The notes: generated by a model from the letters alone, not told the origin. 64,000 nucleotides of DNA from Claveliimonas intestinigallinarum (GCA_019115145.1 DXED01000022.1:1-64000); one strand, 5' to 3'; positions 52,272-60,639 are shown, numbered from the stretch's first letter. Made by a program: numbers and translations.

Positions 52272-53483
52272 ATGGAATTTAAAGAGAGAACATTCATTCC
52301 CGTCCTCCTTGGCGGGGATATCAATACCTACAGCGTGGCGCGGGCTTTTTACGAGCAGTACCAGGTGAAATCATACGTCTTTGGAAAGTATCAGACAGGA
52401 CCCAGCTTCAACAGCCAGATCACAGTCTATGAGGGAAATCCGAAGATCGATACAGACGACTATTTTCTGGAGAGGATCAGCCGTTTCGCCGGAGAACACA
52501 GCGATAAGAAGATCCTGCTTATCGGCTGCGGGGACAGCTATGTAGCGCTGGCAAGCCGGCATAAAAAGGAGCTCCCGGACAATGTCATTGCCCCTTACAT
52601 TGACTTTGATCTGATGGACAGCCTACAGCAGAAGGAGCGGTTTTACCAGCTCTGTGAGAAGCACGGTGTGGACTATCCGAAGACGATTGTGTACAAGAAG
52701 GAGATGGGGCTTGACTTTGCCTGTGATTTCCCGTATCCGGTGATCCTCAAGCCCTCCAACAGCATTGCCTACTGGGAGCATCCCTTCCCGACCCAGAACA
52801 AGATCTACAAGCCGGGAAGCAGGAAAGAGCTGGAGGAGATCATCACCCAGATTTACGATGCGGGATACGACGATGACCTCATTATCCAGGACATGATACC
52901 GGGAAATGACGAGTACATGCGGGTTCTCACATCCTACTCAGACCAGAATGGAAAGGTGAAGATGATGTGTCTGGGACATGTGCTCCTGGAGGAACACACC
53001 CCTCACGGCCTGGGCAACCACGCGGTCATCATCACAGAGCCAAACAGAGAGCTCATGGGAAGGGTGAAAAACCTTCTGGAGGATCTCCACTATGTGGGAT
53101 TTTCCAACTTTGATATCAAGTACGACAGAAGAGACGGCACCTACCGCTTCTTTGAGATCAACACGAGGCAGGGGCGCAGCAACTACTACGTGACAGGCTC
53201 CGGGTTCAATGTGGCGAAATATTTCGTGGAGGACTACATTTATAACCGGGAGCTGCCCTACGAGGAGGCCACCGAGGAGCACCTCTGGATGACGGTACCA
53301 AAGGGCGTCGCCTACAAGCATGTGAAGGATCCCGCCATGGTGGCGAAGATGAAGAAGCTTGTGAAAGAAGGCAAAATGGTCAACCCTGTCTTCATGCGGG
53401 GAGATTTAAAGCCCATGCGTTTTCTGCGGATGCTGAAGACCCACTGGAAGCAGTACGGCTATTTCAATAAATATTACCAGTAG
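52272..53483 (+). CDS. ATP-grasp amino-acid ligase, D-aspartate-ligase-like
   Basis: A 403-residue ATP-grasp enzyme, which forms amide bonds via acyl phosphate. The N-terminus (FIPVLLGGDINTYSVARAFYE) resembles D-aspartate ligases of the Enterococcus Asl type, from memory of that family. The ATP-grasp core has YPVILKPSNSIAYW, QDMIPGNDEYMRVL and the metal-binding segment EINTRQGRSNYYVTGSG. The racemase and a Mur ligase follow at 28 and 44 bases. The set suggests that this enzyme attaches a D-amino acid (D-Asp or D-Glu) to a wall precursor or a peptide; the substrate is inferred, not shown. Confidence 0.87.
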   Translation: MEFKERTFIPVLLGGDINTYSVARAFYEQYQVKSYVFGKYQTGPSFNSQITVYEGNPKIDTDDYFLERISRFAGEHSDKKILLIGCGDSYVALASRHKKELPDNVIAPYIDFDLMDSLQQKERFYQLCEKHGVDYPKTIVYKKEMGLDFACDFPYPVILKPSNSIAYWEHPFPTQNKIYKPGSRKELEEIITQIYDAGYDDDLIIQDMIPGNDEYMRVLTSYSDQNGKVKMMCLGHVLLEEHTPHGLGNHAVIITEPNRELMGRVKNLLEDLHYVGFSNFDIKYDRRDGTYRFFEINTRQGRSNYYVTGSGFNVAKYFVEDYIYNRELPYEEATEEHLWMTVPKGVAYKHVKDPAMVAKMKKLVKEGKMVNPVFMRGDLKPMRFLRMLKTHWKQYGYFNKYYQ

Positions 53484-53511
53484 ACTGGCAGGGATAAGTA
53501 GAGGAGAGCCA

Positions 53512-54228
53512 ATGGAAGAAGGAAAAGGAAAAAAGATACTCGGCGTGATCGGGGGCATGGGACCGGAGGCCACCAGCTATTTCTACGAGAATGTCATCAC
53601 CCACACAAAGGCGCAGAAGGACCAGGACCATCTGAACATGGTGATCTTAAGCCACGCCGACATACCGGACCGCACGGAGGCTATCAAGAGCGGAGAAAGC
53701 CAGAGACTGATCCGCATGCTGCAGGAGGATGCGAGGACACTGGAAAAGCTGGGAGCGGCCAACATTGCCATCACCTGCAATACGTCCCACTATTACTATG
53801 ACCAGATCCAGAAGGCTGTGTCCATCCCTATCATCAACATGATCCATGAGAGCGTGGCGTATGCGGTGAGGGAGCTGCCGGATGTGAAGCGGATCGGTAT
53901 TATGGGGACAGACGGGACCATCGGCTCCCGGATCTATCACAAGGAGTGCAGAAAGCTGGGGGTGACGCCGGTGAAGCCCTCGCCGGAGAGACAGAAGGAC
54001 GTGATGTCTCTCATTTACGATGACATCAAGAGCGGAAAGCGGGGAGACAGAGCTAAATTTGACCGGGTCATGAGCGAGTTCATGAGAAAAAACTGCGACG
54101 CGGTGATCCTGGCCTGCACGGAGCTGTCTGTATTTAAGGGAAAGCACGAGATACCTACCATGTGTCTGGACGCCATGGACGTGCTGGTGCGGGAGGCCAT
54201 CCTGCGCTCAGGGGCGGAGTATCAGTAG
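53512..54228 (+). CDS. Aspartate/glutamate racemase
   Basis: A 238-residue cofactor-independent amino-acid racemase. The two catalytic cysteines are in ITCNTSHYYY (about residue 87) and ILACTELSVF (about 200), and the N-terminus has the family segment GVIGGMGPEATSYFYENV. It would supply D-Asp or D-Glu; the longer Pro/Glu-rich segment does not separate the two. It lies between the ATP-grasp ligase and the Mur-type ligase, so it probably provides the D-amino acid used by one of them. GAGGAG is the ribosome site. Confidence 0.92.
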   Translation: MEEGKGKKILGVIGGMGPEATSYFYENVITHTKAQKDQDHLNMVILSHADIPDRTEAIKSGESQRLIRMLQEDARTLEKLGAANIAITCNTSHYYYDQIQKAVSIPIINMIHESVAYAVRELPDVKRIGIMGTDGTIGSRIYHKECRKLGVTPVKPSPERQKDVMSLIYDDIKSGKRGDRAKFDRVMSEFMRKNCDAVILACTELSVFKGKHEIPTMCLDAMDVLVREAILRSGAEYQ

Positions 54229-54272
54229 AAACCAGTCATACATAAGAAAATCATTGAGGGAGATTGTTAAAA

Positions 54273-55805
54273 ATGGGAAAGATGCAGTATTATACCGTAA
54301 AGGACTATGTGGAGCTGCTTGAAACAAGGGATATGCTCCTGGAGGCAGACGTGGAGGGAGCGCAGGATCATGTGATCCGCACACTTACCTACAACTCAAA
54401 GGAGGCCGGAGCCGACACCCTGTTTATCTGCAAGGGGGCGGCCTTCAAGCTGGCCTATCTGCGGGAGGCCCTGGAGAGGGGAGCAGTCTGCTATATCAGC
54501 GAGAAGGCCTTTGACCTGGAGCGGCAGGTGCCCTGTATTCTTGTGAAGGATATCAGGGAGGCTATGTCCGTTCTGGCCAATTTCTTCTACAACCGTCCCT
54601 GGGAGGACCTGGTGGTGACAGGTATCGGGGGGACGAAGGGAAAATCCACCTCCGCCTACTATATGAAAGCAGTGGTGGACGACTACATGGCGGCTCAGGG
54701 GAAGAAGGAGAGCGCCGTCATTTCTTCCATTGATATCTACGATGGCAAGAGCCTGGTGGAGTCCCACATCACAACGCCGGAGGCAGTGGAGCTGCAGCAG
54801 CACCTTCGCAACGCCCTGGACTGCGGTATTGAGTACGCTCAGATGGAGGTCTCCTCTCAGGCGCTGAAATATCACCGGGTGGACGATATGCGGTTTGACG
54901 CGGCCATTTTCCTCAATATCTCGGAAGACCACATCAGTCCCATTGAGCACAAGGACTTTGAGGACTATTTCACATCCAAGATGCGCATGTTTGCCAAGGC
55001 GGACCGGGCTTTTGTCAACCTGGACGCGGATTACATCGACCGTATACTGACATACGCAAAGGACGCGAAAGAGTTTTATACCTTCAGTACAAAGAAGCCG
55101 GAGGCGGATTTTTACGCCTACAACATCCGCAAGGACGGACACGAGACGCTGTTCTTTGTGAAATGCGCTGACTTTGACGAGGAGTTTGTCCTTACCATGC
55201 CCGGGCTTTTCAATGTGGAAAACGCCCTGGGCGTTATAGCGGCGGCCACAAAGCTGGGGATTCCAAGAGAGTACATCCACTCCGGCCTCAAGAGGGCCAG
55301 GTCCAGCGGCCGCATGGAGCTCTATGCAAGCAAGGATAAGACGAAGATTGCCATCGTGGACTACGCCCACAACAAGCTGAGCTTTGAGAAGCTGTTCTCC
55401 TCCATGAAGGAGGAATACCCGGATTACGATATTATCTCCATCTTCGGCTGCCCGGGAGGGAAGGCCCTGATCCGCCGCCGGGATCTGGGAACTGTGGCAG
55501 GCCAGTACGCAAAGAAGGTTTACCTTGTGGCGGAGGATCCGGGATATGAGCCGGTGGCTGACATATCTGCTGATATTGCCCAGTACGTAAAGGCCCAAAA
55601 CTGTCCCTATGAGATGATCGAGGACCGGGGCGAGGCCATAAAGGCCGCCATCGAGAGCTCTCAGGGGAAGACTCTCTTCCTCATTACCGGAAAGGGTGCC
55701 GAGACAAGGCAGAAGTACGGCAGCGACTACCTGGACTGCCCCTCTGATGTGGACTATGTGAAGAAATATCTGACAGAGTACGACGAGAGAGCAGAGGGCA
55801 AATAG
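54273..55805 (+). CDS. Mur ligase family protein, MurE-like
   Basis: A 510-residue ATP-dependent amide ligase with the three-domain MurE plan. The P-loop is GIGGTKGKST (about residues 118-127), where MurE normally has GTNGKTT. EVSSQALKYHRV and the KAR-like region follow; the C-terminal domain has GCPGGKALIRRRDLG. The DNPR loop of DAP-adding MurE is replaced by AEDPGYEP, so the added residue is unlikely to be diaminopimelate. The start at 54273 follows GAGGGAG by 10 bases; an upstream TTG at 54264 is weaker. It closes the three-gene set and is the part most open to a new function. Confidence 0.87.
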   Translation: MGKMQYYTVKDYVELLETRDMLLEADVEGAQDHVIRTLTYNSKEAGADTLFICKGAAFKLAYLREALERGAVCYISEKAFDLERQVPCILVKDIREAMSVLANFFYNRPWEDLVVTGIGGTKGKSTSAYYMKAVVDDYMAAQGKKESAVISSIDIYDGKSLVESHITTPEAVELQQHLRNALDCGIEYAQMEVSSQALKYHRVDDMRFDAAIFLNISEDHISPIEHKDFEDYFTSKMRMFAKADRAFVNLDADYIDRILTYAKDAKEFYTFSTKKPEADFYAYNIRKDGHETLFFVKCADFDEEFVLTMPGLFNVENALGVIAAATKLGIPREYIHSGLKRARSSGRMELYASKDKTKIAIVDYAHNKLSFEKLFSSMKEEYPDYDIISIFGCPGGKALIRRRDLGTVAGQYAKKVYLVAEDPGYEPVADISADIAQYVKAQNCPYEMIEDRGEAIKAAIESSQGKTLFLITGKGAETRQKYGSDYLDCPSDVDYVKKYLTEYDERAEGK

Positions 55806-55844
55806 GAGGGACAACAGGAGCCAGGAAAATAAGGGGCGGAGAAA

Positions 55845-56681
55845 ATGGAGATAGCTGACAGGAGGATAGACGGGGGAAAGCCCTTTGACTGGGGCAGAAC
55901 GTCTGAAGATTACGCAAAATACAGGGACATCTATCCACCGGAATTTTATCGGAGGATCCTGGACCGGGGACTGTGCAGGGACGGCCAGCGGGTGCTGGAC
56001 CTGGGAACCGGGACAGGAGTGTTCCCGAGAAATCTGTATGCATATGGGGCAAGGTGGACAGGGGTGGACATTTCCGAAGAGCAGATCCGGCAGGCCCGGC
56101 TCTTATCAGAGGATATGGACATCCGCTATCTTGCTGCATCGGCAGAGGAGCTGGATTTCCCGGATCGGTCCTTTGACGTGGTCACGGCCTGCCAGTGTTT
56201 CTGGTATTTTGACCACGGGAAGCTTATGCCGGAGCTCTGCCGTCTGCTGGAGCCTGGCGGACGGATCCTGATCCTTTACATGGCCTGGCTGCCCTTTGAG
56301 GACCGGATTGCCGGGGAGAGCGAAAGGCTGGTCCTGAAATACAGCCCAAACTGGAGCGGTGCCAAAGAGACCATGCGGCCCATCAGGATACCGGATGTCT
56401 ACAAAGAGAAGTTTGAGCTTGTGTATCACGAAGAATTTCCCCTGCAGGTTTCTTTTACCCGTGAGAGCTGGCATGGGAGGATGCGGGCCTGCCGGGGAGT
56501 TGGCGCTTCACTGACAGAGGCGGAGATTGCCCTGTGGGAGGAAGAGCACAGGAAGCTCCTTGAGAAGATTGCCCCTGAGAATTTCGAGATCCGGCACTAC
56601 GGGGCTGTGGCTGAACTGAAAAAAGACAGGATGGATAAGAAGAAGGTCCGGCCTGGAAGGAGGAAGCAGTATGCTGATTGA
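55845..56681 (+). CDS. Class I SAM-dependent methyltransferase
   Basis: A 278-residue methyltransferase with motif I VLDLGTGTGVFPRNL (about residues 50-64), the acidic residue of GVDISEEQ and the post-I region CQCFWYFDHGKLM. It shares no clear substrate type; the UbiE/COQ5 and small-molecule groups both fit. The ribosome site is GGGGCGGAG. The cupin gene overlaps its end by 11 bases, so the two are coupled. Confidence 0.9.
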   Translation: MEIADRRIDGGKPFDWGRTSEDYAKYRDIYPPEFYRRILDRGLCRDGQRVLDLGTGTGVFPRNLYAYGARWTGVDISEEQIRQARLLSEDMDIRYLAASAEELDFPDRSFDVVTACQCFWYFDHGKLMPELCRLLEPGGRILILYMAWLPFEDRIAGESERLVLKYSPNWSGAKETMRPIRIPDVYKEKFELVYHEEFPLQVSFTRESWHGRMRACRGVGASLTEAEIALWEEEHRKLLEKIAPENFEIRHYGAVAELKKDRMDKKKVRPGRRKQYAD

Positions 56682-57000
56682 CTTTAACGCGATAGAGGAA
56701 ATCCGGGTGCCCGGGATGAACGGCGGCACAGGCGAGATGTCCGCCAGGATGTTTATGGATCAGGGGGGAAAGATCATTCCCTGCCGTATTCACGCGGGCG
56801 GCTCCATAGGCATGCATCCTCATCCCACAAGCGATGATATAAACTATATCCTCTCCGGGACAGGGAAAGCTGTCTGTGACGGAAATGAGGAGCTGCTTGC
56901 TCCCGGCGTCTGTCATATCTGCAGGAAGGGCTCCGCGCACAGCATTGTCAACACCGGGAAGGAAGATCTGGTCATGCTGACCATTGTGGTGGAAAGATAA
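56671..57000 (+). CDS. Cupin domain protein
   Basis: A 109-residue single-domain cupin: GGSIGMHPHPTSDDINYIL holds the metal-binding His and Glu/Asp set, and KGSAHSIVNTG the second motif. It may bind a metal and act on a small molecule or bind it. GGAAGGAGG lies within the end of the methyltransferase gene. It ends just before a strong palindrome shared with the convergent Rpn gene. Confidence 0.9.
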   Translation: MLIDFNAIEEIRVPGMNGGTGEMSARMFMDQGGKIIPCRIHAGGSIGMHPHPTSDDINYILSGTGKAVCDGNEELLAPGVCHICRKGSAHSIVNTGKEDLVMLTIVVER

Positions 57001-57017
57001 ATCATACTTGTAATGAG

Positions 57018-57040
57018 GAGGGCAGGAAATTCCTGCCCTC
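57018..57040. terminator. Palindromic hairpin between convergent genes
   Basis: GAGGGCAGGAA (57018-57028) and TTCCTGCCCTC (57030-57040) form an 11-base inverted repeat around one base. No T-tract follows on either strand, so it may terminate weakly in both directions. Confidence 0.55.
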
Positions 57041-57050
57041 AAGTCATATC

Positions 57051-57944
57051 TTATGTCTGCTTTGCCAGCTCCTGCACTGTCTCCGGGTCCACCTCCAGCT
57101 CCCTGGCAATGGCCTCAACAGATTTGCCCTTTGCCAGCTTCTTCTGGACCAGCTCCCGGAGCAGATCTGTCCTACCATCCTGGTAGCCGTCCTCGTACCC
57201 CTCCTGGTGCATGGCCTTCTCATATTTCTCCTGATCAAATGTCTCCAGAACCATCTGGATCACCTCCGATTTTTGCTCCAGCAGAATATCCCTCAGCACA
57301 TTGTTTTCAATGCACGTATCCACTGCCTCTGAAACTGCCTCCCTGAGGGGGAGTGGCCGTTTCAGGTTCTCCCGGACTGTGTCCACGAAGATGGCGTACT
57401 CCTTCAGACGGCGGCACTTCTCCATCAGAGCCCTGTTGTGCCCGTAGTTGATGTTCAGCATCACGGTCTCGCACTCCAGGGCGGGCCGCCTGCCCTCCGG
57501 GTCTGCCTCAAAGAGATCGCTGAGCCGGAGCACCATCCTGTCAGGCTCCTCCCTTGTCCCGTTGTAGAACACGATGTGCTGGGGAAAGGGGAGTCTCTTG
57601 ACTGCGCTGCTGTAGATGTTGATGCCATTTTTTACCACGTGCTTTTCGTACAGCCTTGCCAGATACAAAAGTCCCCGCAGGGGCATGTTCGGGTTGTAGG
57701 TGCTCTGGTGCTCGTACAGGCTTAAGGTGCCGCTGACGAGGAAGGAAAGGTCGTTCTTCATGGACAGATACAGGACGTTTCCCAGCGTGTTGATCTCCAG
57801 GGCGCCGGGGTCTGAGTAGTCCGTTCCGTTGACGGCGTTGTACAGGTCCAGAAGGTCAGCGGGCCGCTGGAAAATAAAGCGGAAAAGCCGGTCCTTGTAC
57901 TGCCTGTCAGCCTGGGGATATTCTTCTGTTTTGGTCGAATACAT
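57051..57944 (-). CDS. Rpn family recombination-promoting nuclease (PD-(D/E)XK)
   Basis: A 297-residue protein of the Rpn/YhgA group, often labelled putative transposase. The N-terminal nuclease core is seen in KDRLFRFIFQRPADLLDLYN and in LSLYEHQSTYNPNMPLRGL, with the EHQS active segment near residue 78; the C-terminus has the Gly/Tyr/Asp-rich repeat EGYEDGYQDGRTDLL and a short helix. Start is ATG 57944; a TTG at 57950 is better spaced from GGAAG and may be the true start. These enzymes cut DNA and promote recombination. It has its own promoter (58025-58053) and a leader palindrome. Confidence 0.88.
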   Translation of the reverse strand: MYSTKTEEYPQADRQYKDRLFRFIFQRPADLLDLYNAVNGTDYSDPGALEINTLGNVLYLSMKNDLSFLVSGTLSLYEHQSTYNPNMPLRGLLYLARLYEKHVVKNGINIYSSAVKRLPFPQHIVFYNGTREEPDRMVLRLSDLFEADPEGRRPALECETVMLNINYGHNRALMEKCRRLKEYAIFVDTVRENLKRPLPLREAVSEAVDTCIENNVLRDILLEQKSEVIQMVLETFDQEKYEKAMHQEGYEDGYQDGRTDLLRELVQKKLAKGKSVEAIARELEVDPETVQELAKQT

Positions 57945-57972
57945 TTTCAAATGCTACACTTCCATTAAAGAA

Positions 57973-57990
57973 TGTCATTTTGAAATGACA
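57973..57990 (-). promoter_or_regulatory. Leader palindrome of the Rpn gene
   Basis: TGTCATTT and AAATGACA form a perfect 8-base inverted repeat around TG (57973-57990), in the leader between the promoter and the start codon. It is a candidate operator or RNA hairpin limiting synthesis of the nuclease. Confidence 0.55.
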
Positions 57991-58024
57991 CAGGGGAAAA
58001 AGAATTTTCTGCCAAGTGGTTTAC

Positions 58025-58053
58025 ATTATACCTGACATAAAGCGGCCTGACAA
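58025..58053 (-). promoter_or_regulatory. Promoter of the Rpn nuclease gene
   Basis: On the minus strand: TTGTCA (58053-58048), a 17-base spacer, TATAAT (58030-58025). Both boxes are near consensus, 81 bases before the start. Confidence 0.75.
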
Positions 58054-58094
58054 TAGGGCAAGGATAAAATTAAAGAAATCTTAAGACCGTCTCA

Positions 58095-58123
58095 TTGCAT
58101 GAGAGGGTGTGCTTTTATATAAT
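58095..58123 (+). promoter_or_regulatory. Promoter of the GNAT gene
   Basis: TTGCAT (58095-58100), a 17-base spacer, TATAAT (58118-58123), then AGGAGGT at 58130 and the start at 58144. A small TCTCAT/ATGAGA hairpin (58090-58104) overlaps the -35. Confidence 0.65.
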
Positions 58124-58143
58124 GAGGGCAGGAGGTGGGAGGC

Positions 58144-58680
58144 ATGGCGTTAAGACTGGTGAAGGGAAGTTATAAATATCGAGATCAGATGATCGAGATG
58201 CTGAAAGAGTGGATAGCTTATAATAATGCTCATCCTGAGGCTAATAAATCTCCAGCTGCTATCTTTAAAAATGATTACCATGATTTTGATTATTATTTGA
58301 GTCATCTGGAATATGCAGAGCCGCATGGCGGACTGGTTCCGGATTCCACTTTTTTCTGCCTGGATGATGAAAGAAATATCATGGTGGGCGCAGTCAATAT
58401 CCGTCACGAGCTTAACGAGTATCTGCTGCAATATGGCGGTCATATCGGTGATGGCATAAGACCTGGCGAAAGAAGAAAAGGGTATGCCACTAAGATGATC
58501 AGTCTGGCTTTAGAAGAATGTAAGAAGCTGGGGATAAGGAAAGTGTTGATGGTATGCGATAAAGAAAATACAGGCTCGGCAAAATCAATCCTAAAAAATG
58601 GCGGCGTTCTGGAGAACGAAATCATGCAGGGGGAACATGTTATGCAGAGATACTGGATCGATCTGAGGGAAGGAAATTAA
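58144..58680 (+). CDS. GNAT family N-acetyltransferase
   Basis: A 178-residue acetyltransferase. The acetyl-CoA loop is GDGIRPGERRKGYATKM (about residues 100-116), preceded by the beta strand NIMVGAVNIRHELNEYLL. Start at 58144, 7 bases after AGGAGGT. It is the first of an array of short genes on the same strand with varied predicted roles. The substrate is unknown; an amine or antibiotic is typical. Confidence 0.9.
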   Translation: MALRLVKGSYKYRDQMIEMLKEWIAYNNAHPEANKSPAAIFKNDYHDFDYYLSHLEYAEPHGGLVPDSTFFCLDDERNIMVGAVNIRHELNEYLLQYGGHIGDGIRPGERRKGYATKMISLALEECKKLGIRKVLMVCDKENTGSAKSILKNGGVLENEIMQGEHVMQRYWIDLREGN

Positions 58681-58735
58681 TCCGGTATGCAAAGACTGAG
58701 ACACGGAGATGTTTTGAAAAAAAGAGGTGGGGGAC

Positions 58736-59215
58736 ATGGCAAATGAGGAGAAAAAGGATTTTAACGCAATGCTGCACAGGGAAACGGATATGCCCAAAAT
58801 ACAGATAGTCACGGATGAGGCCACTATAAAGAAATACGGCGGGGAGAGGATGTATTTTGCTCCGCCGGTCACCTATGACGAGATTATGAAAAAGGTTCCT
58901 TTCGGGAAAGTGATTACGGTCGGCGCCGTCAGGGAATACCTGGCAAAAAAGAACAACGCTGATTTTACAGACCCCATCACAGCCGGGATCTTCGTATCTA
59001 TCGCGGCCTGGGCCAGCCATCAGCGCCGTGAAGACAAGACGCCTTACTGGCGGACCCTGAAGGCAAAGGGGGAACTGAACGCGAAATATCCCGGAGGCGT
59101 TGAAGCCCAGAAAGAGAAGCTGGAAGCAGAGGGGCACACCATCATCGAGAGAGGAAGGAAGAACATCAGATACTATGTGAAGGACTATGAGAAGTTCCTA
59201 TTTGAGATTGAATAG
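58736..59215 (+). CDS. MGMT-family alkyltransferase-like protein without cysteine
   Basis: A 159-residue protein in which VPFGKVITVGAVREYL and a following helix (ITAGIFVSIAAWASHQRR) match the DNA-binding part of O6-alkylguanine-DNA alkyltransferases. The active-site PCHR is absent and the whole protein has no cysteine, so it cannot transfer an alkyl group to itself. It may act as a flagging protein like ATL proteins (which put Trp in that site) or be something else. The start has AGAGGTG 6 bases upstream. Confidence 0.8.
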   Translation: MANEEKKDFNAMLHRETDMPKIQIVTDEATIKKYGGERMYFAPPVTYDEIMKKVPFGKVITVGAVREYLAKKNNADFTDPITAGIFVSIAAWASHQRREDKTPYWRTLKAKGELNAKYPGGVEAQKEKLEAEGHTIIERGRKNIRYYVKDYEKFLFEIE

Positions 59216-59349
59216 AACGGAAGCTGACAAACCAGGGAGCTGCCACGGTCTGTCTGGGAGCCTCTGTGTTTGCGGCTTTATGCTGCCTGACCTTTGTGGC
59301 CGTACAGAGGTATCACCGTCCAAGGATTATCAGGTTGACAGAACGATAA
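59212..59349 (+). other. Possible remnant of a membrane-anchor C-terminus
   Basis: An open frame without a start codon encodes a hydrophobic segment (ATVCLGASVFAALCCLTFVA) and a basic tail (RYHRPRIIRLTER). This is the shape of the end of a wall-anchored or single-pass membrane protein. No complete gene is visible, so it is at most a leftover. Confidence 0.35.
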
Positions 59350-59507
59350 AGACTAACTGTGTAGTGGACTGGTGTACAGAAAAGATCAGCTCTGACGATG
59401 CCCTTATCACTCGAAGAGGAAAAAACTGGTATGTGCAGGCAGACCATTGTATCATAACTGTAAACGCACACAGCTACACCATTATCACTGCTCACAGGGA
59501 GAGATAA
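59331..59507 (+). pseudogene. Truncated DUF3781 family gene
   Basis: The frame ends with DWCTEKISSDDALITRRGKN and then WYVQADHCIITVNAHSYTII, which match the conserved end of DUF3781. The normal N-terminal 20 or so residues and a start codon with a ribosome site are missing; upstream codons in the same frame do not resemble the family. I take it as a broken gene. Function of the family is unknown. Confidence 0.55.
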
Positions 59508-59532
59508 TAAGAGATAAAAGGAGAAACTGGAT

Positions 59533-59907
59533 ATGAAACGGGAACTGGGAATAGCAAGATGCGGTCTTGCCTGCTGTCTCTGCGGGGAGAATACAAGCTG
59601 TCATGGCTGCAATTCTGGAGAATGTCCGGATAAGGACTGGTGTGAGAATAGGAAATGTACTCTGGAGAAAGGCATTTCTCACTGCTCTGAGTGTGACCGG
59701 GACTGCAAAAAGGGGCTGCTCGGGAAAATCAAGCCCTATGGGTTTACACTGTTCATCAGGCGATACGGCGTGGAAGAATTGCTGGACTGCCTTGAGAGAA
59801 ATGAAAAAAACGGGGTTGTATACTACCGGGAAGGCGTATTCGGGGATTACGATGACTTTGAAGATGTGGAAGAGCTGATCCATTTTATTAAAACGGGAGA
59901 GCGGTAA
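59533..59907 (+). CDS. DUF3795 cysteine-rich protein
   Basis: A 124-residue protein with ten or so cysteines in its first 60 residues (CGLACCLCGEN, CHGCNSGECP, CENRKC, CSECDRDC), fitting a metal-binding DUF3795 domain. The second half is acidic and helical. Function unknown. AAAGGAG is about 9 bases before the ATG. Confidence 0.88.
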   Translation: MKRELGIARCGLACCLCGENTSCHGCNSGECPDKDWCENRKCTLEKGISHCSECDRDCKKGLLGKIKPYGFTLFIRRYGVEELLDCLERNEKNGVVYYREGVFGDYDDFEDVEELIHFIKTGER

Positions 59908-59910
59908 ACT

Positions 59911-60639
59911 TTGAGAGAGATAATAACAAATAAAGTGGAGGAATACCTGGCCAGGGAATACTGGTGCAGCCCATCCAGGCTGCATGCGGGCGGCGTCGTC
60001 TATACCGTCCATGGGACGGCTAACCGGCCCTGTATTAAGATCATGGCGTACAGAGACACGGTGGTTGTCTGCACGTCAAAGGATCTGGCCGGACGGGTAA
60101 GGACCCTGGTGGAGAACAAAAGCAGAGATGAGATTTTTGAGCTGCCGCTGGTTTACGGACAGACGATCCACTATGTGCCGGACCGGAATGACAGAGGCGA
60201 AGTGCTGGCGCCGGCAGCCTTTGACAGTACCTTCCTTTACGGAGACGAAATTTTTTCGCTGAAGGGCCTGCAGGGATTTGACAATTCTCTGGCTTTTGAT
60301 GACAGGGGGTATACACCCACGAGGGCTGCATACATTGCAAGAGATCACGATAAAATTATCGGTGTGTCCGGGGCGGCGCCAGTGTCACCGGAGGGCCTGT
60401 GGGAAGTGGGAGTGGATGTCCTGCCGGAATACAGAAATTCCGGAATGGGGACATACCTGGTGGCAAAGCTGACCCGTGAGCTCCTGAAGCGGGATATGGT
60501 TCCCTTTTATTCGGCTTCGGTGACCAATATAGGTTCCCAGATGGTGGCGTCAAGATGCGGATACATTCCTGCATGGGTGGACACGTATGGGACTGTTCTG
60601 GATGGGGGTTCGCCGTATGGCGATCTGCTACATATATAA
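59911..60639 (+). CDS. GNAT family N-acetyltransferase with N-terminal extension
   Basis: A 242-residue protein. The C-terminal half has the GNAT core: VGVDVLPEYRNSGMGTYLV is the acetyl-CoA loop (about residues 167-185). The N-terminal 110 residues form a separate domain without a known name. The start is TTG at 59911, 11 bases after GGGAG; no ATG with a good site is near. It lies 3 bases after the DUF3795 gene and is likely coupled to it. Confidence 0.82.
   Translation: MREIITNKVEEYLAREYWCSPSRLHAGGVVYTVHGTANRPCIKIMAYRDTVVVCTSKDLAGRVRTLVENKSRDEIFELPLVYGQTIHYVPDRNDRGEVLAPAAFDSTFLYGDEIFSLKGLQGFDNSLAFDDRGYTPTRAAYIARDHDKIIGVSGAAPVSPEGLWEVGVDVLPEYRNSGMGTYLVAKLTRELLKRDMVPFYSASVTNIGSQMVASRCGYIPAWVDTYGTVLDGGSPYGDLLHI

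Noticed and set aside
54396..55814. Open frame of 472 codons opposite the Mur ligase
   Set aside because: No domain and no ribosome site; the plus-strand ligase motifs are clear.
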